Positions 1 to 40,737 of a DNA stretch of 64,000 nucleotides are shown here, one piece after another. Location of the stretch: contig OX465579.1 in assembly GCA_950022655.1 (NCBI GenBank), positions 80,611,193 through 80,675,192 of the forward strand. Reading direction: 5' to 3'. Both the position numbers and the translations under genes were made by a program. The notes under the pieces were generated by a model. It ran no database searches and was not told the origin of the DNA. It saw only the letters and a program-made list of their open reading frames with translations. Positions within the stretch are counted from its first letter, which is position 1. Each line of letters starts with the position of its first letter. This DNA comes from Alentia gelatinosa. Lineage: Eukaryota > Annelida > Polychaeta > Phyllodocida > Polynoidae.

Positions 1-1978
1 TTCATCTGATAGGTCCCCTGTATGCAGTTTCCAGGGCAGTGATTGGCGAGTGTCGCATCTCCACCTATTTGCTGATTATAGTTATCGAAGGGGCACAACC
101 AGACCAGCTACATATCAGCCTGAAATTTGTTATTATTTCTAAGCCAAAGGAGTTGATAAAGTATTGTATACATAAGACAAATCTTGCTTTTACGGATCCT
201 GTAAACATACAATTCACTGTTGAAATAATTGACTTTGGCTTTTCAAATTTAATTAATGCAAAGGATTGTCTACGAGGATGGTTGTAATTTTGATGACTTT
301 CGAAATGTCTCCTTTTTTGGACTTGCTAGATTCAAATTAAGTTTATCCCTTGATCTTGTGAACCTGTAGTAGTTGTCTCCCCTTCTTGATCAAATTTGAC
401 TTCGGAAATTTCACTATACCCTTTATAAATGATCCCTAAAAGCAAAGTTAATCTTCTTCCGGCCCAAGTCCGAGCTTCGGTAGCTTCCAAGTGAGGAGAA
501 GCGCGTATATAAGTGTTTTATCCCGCCCATATCAATGCCATGCACGCATAGATGCATTAAAAATCCTCACTGGAAATCCTCCCTTCACAGGTAGATATGA
601 ATATAAATTAGTGTTGTTGTACACTATGCTGCTTTTTAGAGCGTGCATGCACGCGCTAAATACATCATCTAGAGGTTAGAGGGGTCCATATAGACTTTCA
701 GGGTACTGCATAGAAATTCTCCCTTCACTATCTGTACGCTATTCACTGTGATATTGAGAACAAGGCAGGGAGCCAGTGTCTCAGTGTCTTAGAGGCGTGC
801 ACAGCTGACCATGACCAATCACTCAGGACCAAAATACCTCAAGACCCACTCAGGGCATTGAGACCCGCTAGTGCTTGATGTGTTTGGATCCTAGACTCTG
901 GCAGTTACAGAAATGGCAAGGTAATTGGGTGCTAGTGTGTTATAGAAAACTATCCTTAGACTGAATGTAATCCAAACATTTTAATTGTTATTCATATATG
1001 ATTGCACGCTCATATATATACACCGCCTCGGTTATCACATCTATGCCTCTGGGTTTATAACTGACCGTGAGAAAGATACCCCACACTCTGGTATCCTGTC
1101 ATTTCACGGCTGACATTTTCCATCTCCTGGAACCAGCAACATTGACCTTTACCAGGTGGCCCGGTATTTCTGCCGACTCTGAGAAGATCGTGCCTCAAAC
1201 TAGCGTAGTGTAAGTATTTTCTCATATCCGTGCCTGCTCTATATAATATTACTGCACCAATTGTGATAGCGTCGTACTTAGAGATTCCAGTATTTAGATC
1301 GTACACGGCTTCAGGCAAGAATGTAAATGAATTTTTATAAAAATTTGCCTCATACGTTGACGCGTAATTTCATCGGAATTTTTTTTTTAATACATACACA
1401 ATATGTTGTATCTATTACTGACCTTTCGAGTAATTATTAGGAAAAAGATCTTGTAAATTTGATGCAAGCGCCGTGCATTGTTTATATAAATTAGTTCCTA
1501 TAATGCCCCCCAGGTGGCCCAAAAAGCAGTATTCTCGGAGTTCCGTATTCTACTCAGTAGCGATCTGTAAGCTTCATAGGCTTAGTATGGAGACTCCGTA
1601 TTCGGTGGGTAATAAAAATGAATACTACTCATCGAAAGTCTCAACTCGATGGTTTATAAAAAACAAATATCTTGGTCTTGATTTAAGATTTCCTCCTAAA
1701 AACAAGCAAGGTAACGAAAGTTAGTAAGCGCATAGTTTCAAGTACATGTATTTAGTTTTTGGATGCATATCCCATAGCTGTTTTGTGTTGGTGTGATCAA
1801 GCTATAGCATAAGCTAAAAATGACAATCCAAAGGTAAGACTATAGTTGTGTGCCACGACCCCTTCTTAGAATGCAGTTTGCTGAAGTATCATTCTACATA
1901 CATGTATACAAATTTATGAAAGTTTCCTTACATCTTCAGCATGAACGTAAAAATATATCTACATCAGAGTTTAATGGA

Positions 1979-2141
1979 AGTATCTTCATATCTACATCTT
2001 GATGAAAGCATCTTCACATCTACATCTTGATGAAAGCCTGTCATATCTACATCTTGATGAAAGCATCTTCACATCTACATCTTGATGAAAGCCTGTTATA
2101 TCTACAGCTTGAACGTCAAAGCATCTTCACATCTACAGCCT
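1979..2141 (+). repeat. 27-28-bp minisatellite
   Basis: About six units of gcatcttcacatctacatct-tgatgaaa, with alternate units beginning gcctgt. The alternation suggests a two-unit higher-order period of about 55 bp. Confidence 0.8.
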
Positions 2142-2446
2142 CTAAATTGTTGGCCTGATTTAACTGCAACCGCATCTGCAGCTTGATGCAATTGTCCCTA
2201 TAACATGAGCTTAGAGTGCATTTTGAAATAGAGATATTGGCCTCTAAAGGCCAAATTAGCAGGTGGACGCATTTAGAACTCAATACAAGGTCCACCAATA
2301 ATTAATTACTATGAGATCAAGGAAGCCCCCCAGGAGTTGGCAGGAATTAGAGGTAGAGGGGGAAAGGGAGGTGTCGGGTTACCATAGCAGAAACCTACAC
2401 AAGTTTTGTACATATCTTCTGGGAGAACATGGCTGTATTACAATTC

Positions 2447-2680
2447 AAAGATGGCGTCCCCCCATCCTATAAAACTAGGCAAAAATACATGAATATCATG
2501 CCAAATATGAGTTTAACCTAAAAAATGATGCTTTCTAGGATGTAAGCAACTGTCAGTGCCACTTATGGAGATGGTAAATGGTACACCAATACTCCACATT
2601 AATCAATATTGAGTAAACCTTATTCCTATCTGTACTTAGTTAGCTATAAAAGGTAAAAATGTATTTAACTGCTGATTTAT
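2447..2680 (+). repeat. GGGA-linked repeat, internally deleted copy
   Basis: Has the tttaacctaaaaaatgatgc to ttgagtaaacc part joined directly to attcctatctgtacttag. About 340 bp of body present in other copies is missing. Confidence 0.65.
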
Positions 2681-4534
2681 GTATAAAATTATCCTATTAC
2701 CTCTAGCTTCATATGACTATCCCCATACGTGATGCAGTCCTAGTTTACTTCACATCTTTACCTCACCTGCCATACTGGTAGTTAACTACCAAGACTTTGA
2801 CCTAACGACATCAAAGCCTGATCACGGAGGACACGACGATACGGTGCAGAAGTAACGCGTTTTAGAGTATTTGCGGTAGTCTGGTGACATGGGGCGGAGA
2901 ACTTACGGTCATATCCCGGGCCAGCTGCTTTCACCGCAGCTGGCACCTTGCCTATACCAGAGCGCCCCCTACACCCCCTATCTCCCACTCCAGATACTGC
3001 CCCCCCATCCCATCCAAATCCCCCCCCCCCCGCCCTCTTTCCCCACCACTCAACCTTGGCCCCGCCACTAAGTACAGCCTTCGTTTTCACAACCTCCCAC
3101 AATAGTCACACATAAGCAATGCTATACGCCGTTCCAAGTACATGAAAACATGTCAGGTGGGTTGGAGGTGAGGTGGTTGCGGGAGCTGGGTAAGGTACCT
3201 GCCCACGGGCTGAGCTTATCAGCGATTTCCTGACGGATTATGATAATGAGTTGAGCGCGGCGAGCGGGGCCGGCGCCCAGAGATGCCTCTATAAGCGGGG
3301 CAGGGCGCGGCGCCAGGAGGGGAGGTCCGGAACCCTTGGGATCTCTTGTCGCTAACTGACAGCTCTCTGGGCTGTTGGGTGAAATTAAGAAAAGAAACCC
3401 CAAAGGTAGTGAAATGACTTCTCTTTTCCACGATTTCTCTTAGGTGTTCGTAAAAGATATTAAGGGAAAAGAAACAAAACAAAAATACCATGTAAAATCG
3501 CACAGTGCAACTTACCTGCATGTTGGAACAATTCAATTATTGCCGTTCCAATATCACTTCAAAATATTCAGTAGATTTCAAAAATTTATTATTAGCTAAG
3601 AAGAGTAAACTTAATTCAGTCTTCATGTACTACCCAGAATGCATCATGTTGTCCCTCAGAGTGAGACACGCGTCCACGCATGACATCGCAATACAAGTGC
3701 TGGCAGTCTGCCAAAACCCGAAAAACTCCCAGTTCACCAGTGACCCATCTCATCCCGACGCGGTAATCAATATGTCAAATTATGTTAGTGTCCCTATTAT
3801 AAAGATTGTGACTGTAGAATATGATATGATGAATGAGGCTCAGGACAACCATGAGTCCCTGCCTGCTCATGCTGGTGGCTTCAGCGGTGTCTACCGGCTG
3901 GGATGTGCACGGTTACTCATGGCAGGTCGAGGTGAGATCAATAGACAGCTCCAGGGGCAGCACTACGCAACAGGGAACTGTATACGGGCCGCGTTCTGGG
4001 TTCAGTGTGCTTCATAGTTCATGGCTAATCAAGATAGTGACTTTATCTATGGGTTGTTATTAAATTCATTGGGGTGTTGGTTAGTTTAGCTAGTTTGCTC
4101 GTACCTCCCAACATAGAAGATTTTGCTCATAGCAGGTCGATTTTTTTTTAAAGATTATTTTTTTTTTTTACAGGTCAGGCACAGCCTCTGTTTACTTTTG
4201 AGTACACATATGCGACAGACATTGTCCTCAGTCCGTACATTTTTAACACAATAGGTCGATCTTACACATCAAGTTTTGTCCCAATCAATACATCATTAAC
4301 ATTTTTACCATATAGAATAACTTTAATAAGGTCACTGTTTGCACAGGAGATACGATTAAATTCACCGGTGAACCTTTAAGGGCAAGAATTTTATTTTAAA
4401 CAGATTCATACGTGATCTTACATAACGCTCAGGTACTTGGCACGATCACGCTGGACGATATGGTTTCTGGTATGTGAAGTATGCTTATGTACCTTGTTTG
4501 TTAGATAAGAAATAAATAAATGAAGGCTAACTTA

Positions 4535-4615
4535 GTTGACTCTGGAGGTTTTATCTACAGACTTTTCTGTTTTACAATGTATTATTCTTATCACATGTGC
4601 ATATGAATGCAAGTC
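4535..4615 (+). repeat. ~85-bp repeat, copy 1
   Basis: gttgactctggaggttttat to catatgaatgcaagtc, repeated at 5451-5537 with small indels. Confidence 0.75.
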
Positions 4616-5450
4616 TTAATTCCTTTTGATAGTGGACAGTAAAATTTAAGGGCTCTTTTTTCCTAAAAAGACAACACCATTAGCAACTATTTTCGGTGGC
4701 ACACACAAGTCTACACACTGTCGAAACGCCAAAACCCGCATCCAGGGCTCTGGCACTCTACTCCATGGCGTCCGTAGTTGCCATGCCAACACCCCCTCCT
4801 CCTCCCTCTGTCCTGCGAAGCCCCCCTCTCCTCTCTACCCAGACACCAGGCTCTGCCGGGGAGACTCCACGTTAACAGCCGCAATCCACCAAAATCCCCG
4901 TTCACACCACAATGCGCCGTGATCAAGTGGTGCCGACAGAATCTAAACCCGTGTTAAAGTGTGATGTGGAGTGTGGGCGGGGAAGTGGGACGGGATGGGG
5001 CGGGGCCAGGCCAGCGAAGGTGGCGGAACGACCGGGGGAATGTTAATGTGGAGAAGGCCGACCGGCCGGACGGGCAGTGAAGGCGGCTTATAAAAGGCAG
5101 ACTGCCTGGCTGTGGTAACTGGAGGTCCGCGCCCATTGGTGACCATGCTTCTGCATGTGATTACTTCTCTAGGTTTCAATAGATGTGTCTGGTCATTGCG
5201 AACCAATGGCGAGCTTGACTTCTTTTGTTTGTACTTTTTCTAAACAATATCTATAATCGCTGATTACAGTTTCTACATGCGATCTCCTCACAAGGCATAC
5301 ATGACGTTACAATTACATTAGGATTTAAATGAAAATGTTGTGACTGAATCTATAAAAGTTATACTCCTGTATTCGATTTCAAGAAATAAAAACCTTTTTA
5401 AAAAAAAAAAAAAAAAAAAGACTAGTTCACTTACAGTAGGATTTAAGATC

Positions 5451-5537
5451 GTTGACTCTGGAGGTTTTATCTAAAGACGTTTTTTGTTTTGTTTTACAAT
5501 GTATTATTCTTATCACATGTGCATATGAATGCAAGTC
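5451..5537 (+). repeat. ~85-bp repeat, copy 2, next to a poly-A tract
   Basis: Second copy of 4535-4615. It begins 31 bp after a 20-bp A tract (5400-5419) that follows AATAAA at 5385-5390. Its right end joins a cggactgacaataagcctgg segment seen again at 6660. Confidence 0.7.
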
Positions 5538-5584
5538 GGACTGACAATAAGCCTGGTATAACCACCAGGAAAACCCGTATCTGC

Positions 5585-6196
5585 CACATGAATATCATGC
5601 CTAATATAAGTTTAACCTAAAAACTGATGCTTTCTAGGATGTAAGCAACTGTCAGTGCCACTTATGGATATGGTAAATGTTACACCAATGCTCACTGTAA
5701 ATCAATATTGAGTAAACATCTGTTTGAGTATGCCCATTTCACTCAACCCCCCCCCCCCCCTCCCCCACTTTCAACAAATACTTGAATATCTCAGTAAATG
5801 TAGAATCTACCTTGAAAATTCCACTTCCTAGCACCTATTGTTTTTCATTATCTTTCAAATAAAGCATATTATATTATGATTCAACCAGTTTAAGGGATAG
5901 AAATATGTGCATAAAGGAGTTCTTAAAAATGGACCTGTGGCTACTAAAGTTCCCCCCCCCCCAAACTGAATTCACTATTTTTTATATTTTTTTTCATACC
6001 AAAATACTAAATATCAAAAGTGTAAGGCATTGAACCACCATAAAACCTTCTGTCTAAAACAGAAATTATATTCCTATCTGTACTTAGTGAGCTATAAAAG
6101 GCAAAAATGTGGCCAGGTCACTTAGTGACTTTACAAGCAGTTGTACTACAGTAGGCTATAGCCATAACCTAAAGACCAACCGTCCACCTGCTAATA
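5585..6196 (+). repeat. GGGA-linked repeat, 5'-truncated copy
   Basis: Covers the body from catgaatatcatgccta to cacctgctaata, with long C tracts at 5747-5766 and near 5951. Lacks the GGGA end. Confidence 0.75.
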
Positions 6197-9100
6197 GGAG
6201 CAGTTGACTTTAGCAGGGAAAAGTACACATCATATGTTGATTAATCAATTATTGCACACTAATCTCAGAAACGCAGGGAAGTAGAAGAAGTCAAGCCATC
6301 TTTAATTCTGAAATAAAATAAGTGCAGCCTTTCACACCAGGTTCTCTGCTCTGTGCCAATGACAGCTTGGTTAAATTTGTTCTTGCTGAAGGTTGTGCAA
6401 CATTTTTCTTTAAGTTCAGAAAAGTTTAACGATAGGGATATATTCACACGCACCAGTGGCGATCGTCCAACACGAACCATGTCTTAAAGAGATTCCAGTC
6501 TCGGGTTGAGTAGCTATAACGAAAATCAGAAGACCGTGTTCCCTGTGTTGTACCTACCTCCTCTACCAGATGGCAGCACGGGCCTACCTCAAAACACTGC
6601 TGACTGACTATCAGACTCATCCCGGGGCATCTCCGACACATAAACACCACCATACCTCGTCGGACTGACACTTAGCCTGGTATAACCACCAGGAAAACCC
6701 GTATCCGCCACCGGCACACTGCCCGGCGGCCGCTGCGGAGAGCCCGGCGGCCGGGGATCACCCGTGAGGCCGTGTCAGGGTGCGGTATATGCAGATCACC
6801 ACACACCTCCGCCTTGTGCTGAGGCCGCCTCGTGCTATATGACCCCTCCACCCCGGCAGCACGGCTGGGGGAGGCCGCTGCCATTGGATCCCTATGCAGA
6901 ACTAACTCCCTGTATCACATAGAACATTGCTTACCAATGGTGTCCCTTGCCACCCTCTTTTAAAATGACAACGCTTTCAGGAAGTTCCTGTAGTTCTTTT
7001 AAGTAGGATCAGAGTACAGGGTTTATTTCAGAAACCTTTAATAGCATAATCTAAAGTATAAAGAAAGATGCAGTGATGGCATTTTCAATATCTAATTTTT
7101 CAAAGGGCTATCTTTTTTTATCATTGTGTAAGCTATATACCCTAATTATACTTTTACCTCAATTATATAACATAACTTTTATTACACGAAATCCAGTAGG
7201 CCTTAAACTCGCCTTTTTTGACAGGAGTCTGGCAAATATGGTAATGATACCGATTAGACTGATGGTGACCTGATTTATACCCATTAAACTTATATCCATT
7301 ACATATTTGTATTTCTAACGAACGATTTATTGTAGCTATTTCTATAGATGCATGAAGAGTCTTTTAAATTACTATTTCTTTGACATACAAATAAATGCCA
7401 TATAGTTGTGTTCATATGTTTTTATGTTTTTTTTGGAATATGACATTTCTAAACAAAGTTTTGAAATATAATAAAACAAATCTTTTCACGCCGGGCTTGT
7501 AAAGATGCTAAAAACTCTTGCACCTGGTGAATGTTTAATGGTGTAAGGGCTGTATATAGTCAATTCTTTCAAATTCTTTTCATGTGCAATAACTTTTAAT
7601 TTCCTCTCGTATAATCCAGACATTTACAAATACAAATTTCAACGCACATTTTACATTTTGGCCTTCTGGTATCGATAACCTACTGCTCTCTCCACAAAAT
7701 ATTTATTTTGATGTGATTTTCCTAGTACACCCATCAAGGCATGTTGTACCACTATATCTTAACGAATACCAGCAACTCAATATAGCAAAAACAAATTTAT
7801 ATCATCGGTAATGAAAAGTTGAAAGACCTCCATGAGGGAATTGAGACCTCTTCCACTCAAGCAATCAGTTTTTACTACATCAATATAACCTGTAACCCAC
7901 CGTTTCACCCCCGACCTCCGATCAAGCCATGACCTGTTTCGATTCACTTTGTAATGGCATCATACAAAAGTATTTTCAACGTGATGTCCACAACTGATCA
8001 ACATTAACACCATACCCCACCATCCTTCCCATACCATAAATGCACGGTAACTGTACGCACAAGCCAGCAACGAAACAGGGATTTCTCCGTTTCCACTACT
8101 ACCACAAATAACTGGCTCAGGTGCGTAGGGAAGATGACGTCAGAGGAGGTTCCCCGCTTCACTGAGGGTATCCCTAGTCTGGTGACGTCACAGGAACTCC
8201 CCTTTATTTGCTGTTGTTAACGGTTCTAGGAAACGTTGTCATATCCCCGCTATTATTATGAATACTCAATGTGTATGGTAACATATCAATGTCAGATCTA
8301 GTAAAACGATACTATCGTGCATTTTACGACGGATGAATTAAGAACTGCGGTCAGATCTTCACCTGGTTTGTAGTGACACTTGTATGCACTACTAACACGA
8401 GGCCGTGCTCCCATGTCTCTTTCTTAATGCCCTGTCTCCACTGTGCGATTCTAGATACATGGGTACACCCAATCTGAGACTGGGCGTACCTTCAGGATCG
8501 TAACACGGCAAAACAAACAGTGGAGACTGCAAGTTTCCCGCTAGTTTGAGACTGGGTGTACTGGGTACGGGTTTACTGCAAGGGGCCTCGCTGGGAAGAG
8601 GAGGTTGGGTGTTCGGTGTAGAAGACACACACACACACACAGATAACCAGTCCCACATGTTATGACTCAGTGCCGTTTCGTGTCGTCGCCCGCCAAAGCT
8701 GACTCATAACTATTCCACAAGAACCTAGTCAAAACTATCCTCAAAGTCACACAAATTCACGAATAATCTCAAAACTGTGAGATTTTCAGTCATAGAACGT
8801 AAACCAAAACCTGCAAGTTTCACCTCGCCTCCCGCAGGTATAAGACACAAGTCTCTTTCGTCAGTGAGCGAGGTTAGGAACTAGGACTTAGCTTGCAGTG
8901 ATGTTAATATGAAGACACCTGCACTTTGGATACCACGGAGGAACGTGTATAAAACAAGCCAAACTTCAACGCTACATTGGGGAGGTCCGGCACCATTGGC
9001 GCCACCGCGGCATGACGGCCACGAGGAGAACCATGTACCACAGAGTACCTTATCCTGAGAAATACCCACTGGGACCCAAACTCCAGGCATGATTAACCAT

Positions 9101-11087
9101 GGTATACTCAGCCCATACTGGCATATACTCACCACACCCCCTCACACCCCGACCCTGGTATCTGACACCTAAAGCATTAATCCTAACCCTAATTCCCAAC
9201 CCTGAAACCTAAAGCATTAATCTCAACCCTGTTACCCAAAGCATTAACCCAGACACCCAACTACCCCACCCACTACAATCTCTCTATACCTAATCCCTAG
9301 CACTCAACAGTAACCCTTAACATTGACTCACTACTGAACAACCCCCTATCATCCAACATGACACATAAAACCACGCATATCATAACCCAGTAACAGGAGC
9401 GCTACATATCATCAACAACCCTACATATATGTCATACACCACTACCCAAACCCCTACATCCCCAGAGATACCCGTGATAAGTAATCATGGCTGATAATTG
9501 TCACAGAACGTACAAACACTACCTCCCACACTGACACTGTGACGTCATCACATCTGCAGACAACCAACAACACTGGTGACGTCATCTCAACATTCCACTC
9601 CCACAACGCCAAATACCCAGTGCCTTGACGCTGCCTGCTGTTGAATATAGGGACCACAGCACTTGACCTTCACCCCCTTCCCCACCACGCCATGCCTACC
9701 CAACGTGACCAGTTACCATGGCGACAATACAACAAAATCAGATACTTCCAAGTGCCTTAGCACGGCTGTGTCTTCCCTCATGAAAGGTGTGTGCTTACTG
9801 AACGAAGCGAGAAACCAATGGCTCCATGACCTCCCTTTTACACCTGTCCCACCTTGAATTATCCCCCAACCTAAAATACAGTTTATCTTCTAGTATATTT
9901 CTTGCACGGCTTTTACACGCAATTCATGTGTACAGTTTCATAACCTTGTTTCAAAAAAGTGGATTAACAGTCAGTAAACAGCATGTCGTTGGTTTCGATC
10001 GGTTTCCAAATATCGATAAGTTAGGACGTGGCATGTGTGCTTTCTGTGGCAACTACCACAAGAATGCACTGTCAGCTGCCTGACAGCGACATCATTACAC
10101 ATGGTTTTTGAATAGTTACCAAGCGGATCAACTAGTTTATGTTAGACAGTTTTTACGTTTGTCGAATGTCAGGTCATATGGTTACACTGGATACATTGTC
10201 TCATAAGAGTCCCACATACCCTCAGATGTTTGCTGCGATACATTTGCTTGGTTGTTGCCGATCGCCCAAGGAGATCCCAGTTTCTAGTCACTATCTCTCT
10301 TAGTTCTCTATCTCTCCTAGTTCTCAAAGACAGGATACCAATCTCGATTATGAGTAAATGATTTTGAAGAAATGAATGTGTACTGACACTCCTTGTGATT
10401 TGTGTATGTTATAACGTTCCAGGGGACCTTGATGGTATATAGGAATCACTTAAGAACAAAGTGGTGATGCAACCTAGTGGGTAGAATACACAATAGGTGC
10501 TAGTGCACTATTTGCCCCATGCCCACCTTTTTGAGCGCGGGAAATCGCGCTCATATACGTCATCTAGAGGTTAGGAAGCTCACACAGGGTTTCAGCTTAC
10601 TGTTAAGAATCTAACACTTCACTATCAATGCACCAACTATAAAGACCTGGTCAGATGAGCAGGGGTCCAGTATCTAGCATTACCATACCCCCTGCCCCAC
10701 TACTGACTTGGTTCCTTTTAATAGAACTTTCTTGGCTGAGTGACCTTGTGATTGTGTGTGCGCTGCAGTCTAGGAAATCAACAGAAATCACATATTTTCA
10801 ATGTATAAAATACTCAAGATGAAAACCAGGATTCTATAAATGGTTCAAGATCACAGAGAAAGGACAATTATGGTATTTTGAGTGCGATAAGTGTACAAAC
10901 TAAGAGCAAATAATATGTTCATCATTGATGAATGGGCGTGCAATTATAATAGCCATAACCTAAAGACCAACCATGACGAGTTGAATGGGATGTGTGGTAT
11001 GCTAGACCTTGCTCCTAGTTCTCACAAGGTCTAACCCAGAGATTGTAGGAAATCCCACTGCCTTAATGTATGTGCTTACAAACGCAA

Positions 11088-12112
11088 ACGGGGGGAGGGA
11101 GGAGGGTTGAGGGAGGGTTGAAGGTTGAGGGAGGGAGGTCATCCATGAATAGGGACGGGCCTGCATTGATTGGATATTTAAAGTCCTATCCCTCTGTGAA
11201 CTGAGCAGGTCATGGATCAATGCACACATATATTTAGCTACCTGTAGGCGATTTCAATTGGCAATCAGCAATGCCCTAACTACAAATGAAAGCTAGGTCA
11301 GTTAATTGATGGTGGCACCTTCATGAATGAGTGCACACAGGAATTGAGACCTGTCTGTATATTCCCTGGCCATCTGGTTCAAAACTCTGTTCCTATGCAC
11401 ACTAATCAAGTATTCCTACAACAAATTTATTAATCATTTTTACTTCTATTTGTGTGTAAATATTCTGAATAAACCATTCACTCATACACTTGCTGCCTCC
11501 CCTCATATTATGAGATTTGGCAAAAATACATGAATGACACATCAAATATACATTTCACCTACATGGTGACACTTCCTGTCAACTGTTAGTGCCACTTATG
11601 GAGATGGTAAATGCTACACTAATGCTCACTATAAATCAATATTGAGTAAACATCTGTTTGAGTATGCCAATTTCACCCAAAATCCCCCCAACTTTTAACA
11701 AATACTTGAATATCTCATCAAATATAGAATCTACCTAGAAAATTCCACTTCCTAGCACCTACTGTTTTTCATTCTCTTTCAAATGAGGCATATTATATTA
11801 TGATTGAACCAGTTTTACAGGTAGAAATATGTCCATAAAGGAGTTCTTAAAAATGGACCTGTGATTCATAAAGTCACCCTCAACTGAAATCTCTTTTTTT
11901 CTGAAAATCCATGTCAAAATACTAAATACTAAAACTGTAAGATATTGTATGGCCATAAAACCTTCTGTCCAAAACAGAAACCATATTCCTATCTCTGCTT
12001 AGTGAGCTATAAAAAGCAAAAATGTGGTCAGGTCATCTAGTGACTCTACAAGCATGTGTACTACAGTAGGCTATAGCCATAACCTAAAGACCAACCATCC
12101 ACCTGCTAATAA
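11088..12112 (+). repeat. GGGA-linked interspersed repeat, second full-length copy
   Basis: Begins with a short degenerate GGGA/GGTTGAGGGAGGG tract and the same catccatgaatagggacggg junction. It runs through the shared body to cacctgctaataa. About 85-90% similar to 24571-25789 by eye. Confidence 0.8.
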
Positions 12113-12379
12113 TAGAATATGGGTCTAGATAAAAATCAGTCTGTCCCCTGATTTTATACCAGTGCCAAGTACCTGCCCCAACAAACAGGGGTCTGCCACA
12201 GACCCCCGCCTTTAAAGGGCTAAGGGTGGTGATAATATTTGTTTCTGACACTGAACCAATCTCGTGTGGAGCATCCTTTTCGATTGGCAGATCACAAATC
12301 CCCATTTTTCCCAATGAAAATCTCAGGTAATCTCGAAAAAGCAGCAATAAAACTACTGCAGTGTCTAATTACCAAAGGC

Positions 12380-13460
12380 ACAGTGTTAAGTATTTACAGT
12401 TTGTATACTTATGTCACGTGGGTAAGTAGCTATCATAACCTTGCCACCAGTACCATAGGGATAAACAGCTCTTTAGTCTTGAAGTTATCGTCACTGCTAT
12501 TCTCACCGACCCATGAGTCAGAAGGAAATGGTAACAATGTACGGTTGGTTGAACAATGATACCCTTATACAGCAACCGGAATCAAATAGTGCTGCCATAG
12601 GCCTTGGGCAGAAATCTTTCTGATCCTTACCTCATAACTTTGACTTTCTCTCACTGGAACCTAGTATCTATCGCCAAAGTTATCTGGAACAGTTTTGTCA
12701 CCCATGGTATAAGGACAAGTACATAGAATAGTGTGTGTGGGCGTGGCGTAACGAATTGAGAATTTTTTTCCGACCATGGACCGCTATCGAGTCCGTTGGA
12801 ACCGAAAAAATTACATCACAAGTACATAGAATAGTGTTGTTATCAATGTCATAGGGATAAGTACATATTTAAGTCTTGACACAAATGTCACGAGGATAAG
12901 TCCCTATTCAGGGATGTCAGTTCCGATCAGGGAAAAAAGTGGAAATATTTTTTATATGGATTTTTCTGCCACCAAGAAACCGTAAACCCTTGGATAATAT
13001 GTGCTTGTTCGGCACTGCATAGGGATGGGGGTCTGTGGTGAGGTTCGAACCACTTTCTTATTGCTGTAAATGAGGCTACATCAATATTATCTTTGTGAGA
13101 CACGTGAATAAATAATCACATAAATGAAAAAGTAGATTTCCATGGAAAAATGGAAAACTGACATCTCTGCCTATAACAGTCTTGTCGCCAAAGTCACAGG
13201 AACAACAACCTAATACAGTCTGGTCCAGTCTGGTCACCAGTCACAAGGATAAATACCTAGTAAAGTCTTGCAACTAATATTGTACAGTATTTCTACCAAT
13301 GTCAAAGGGATAAGTACCTGATAACATGCTGTCATGAATGTCAAAAGGATGAGTACCTGGTACAGTGTTGCCACCAATGTCACAGGGATAAGTACCGAGT
13401 GCAACATTGTCACCAATGTCTCAGGGATAAGCATCAATTACTTTCTTATCACCTGTGTCA
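12380..13460 (+). repeat. 39-bp minisatellite, partly eroded
   Basis: Units such as gtacctggtacagtgttgcc then accaatgtcacagggataa repeat every 39 bp. They are clearest at 13313, 13352, 13391 and 13430, with older units back to about 12400. Copy A of the CAGGGATG element sits within it. Confidence 0.75.
12909..13169. mobile_element. CAGGGATG inverted-repeat element, copy A
   Basis: 261 bp, starts CAGGGATGTCAG and ends CTGACATCTCTG, flanked by CCTATT/CCTATA. It interrupts one unit of a 39-bp minisatellite, which confirms both boundaries. Confidence 0.75.
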
Positions 13461-13485
13461 CAAGTCACTTGAGGGGATCACTTAC

Positions 13486-40737
<27,252 letters not shown>

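Larger units (their letters stand above)
1..12379. other. Gene-poor left flank
   Basis: Apart from the repeats listed separately, I see no supported gene. Open frames here are short, lack family similarity and are not bounded by consistent splice sites. GC-rich patches near 2930-3370, 4730-5110 and 6540-6890 look like small CpG-type or repeat-derived islands. One possible signal-peptide exon near 3851 is discussed under findings. 9170-9300 has loose ctaaccctaa/taaagcattaa words. Confidence 0.6.

Noticed and set aside
1979..2141. Regular repeats that could suggest a CRISPR-like array
   Set aside because: Units are contiguous with no unique spacers, and the sequence is clearly eukaryotic; it is a minisatellite.
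3505..4017. 170-codon plus-strand open frame
   Set aside because: No recognisable domain, AT-rich first half and no splice logic. It overlaps the weak signal-peptide candidate in another frame.
13040..13062. GGTTCGAACC resembling a tRNA B box
   Set aside because: No A box or cloverleaf around it. It is part of the CAGGGATG element interior and is altered in the other copies.
13234..13437. Minus-strand frame with a 13-residue repeat (LIPVTLVATLYQV-like)
   Set aside because: A 39-bp minisatellite necessarily gives a 13-residue repeat in any open frame. Units vary without codon-position bias that I can see.
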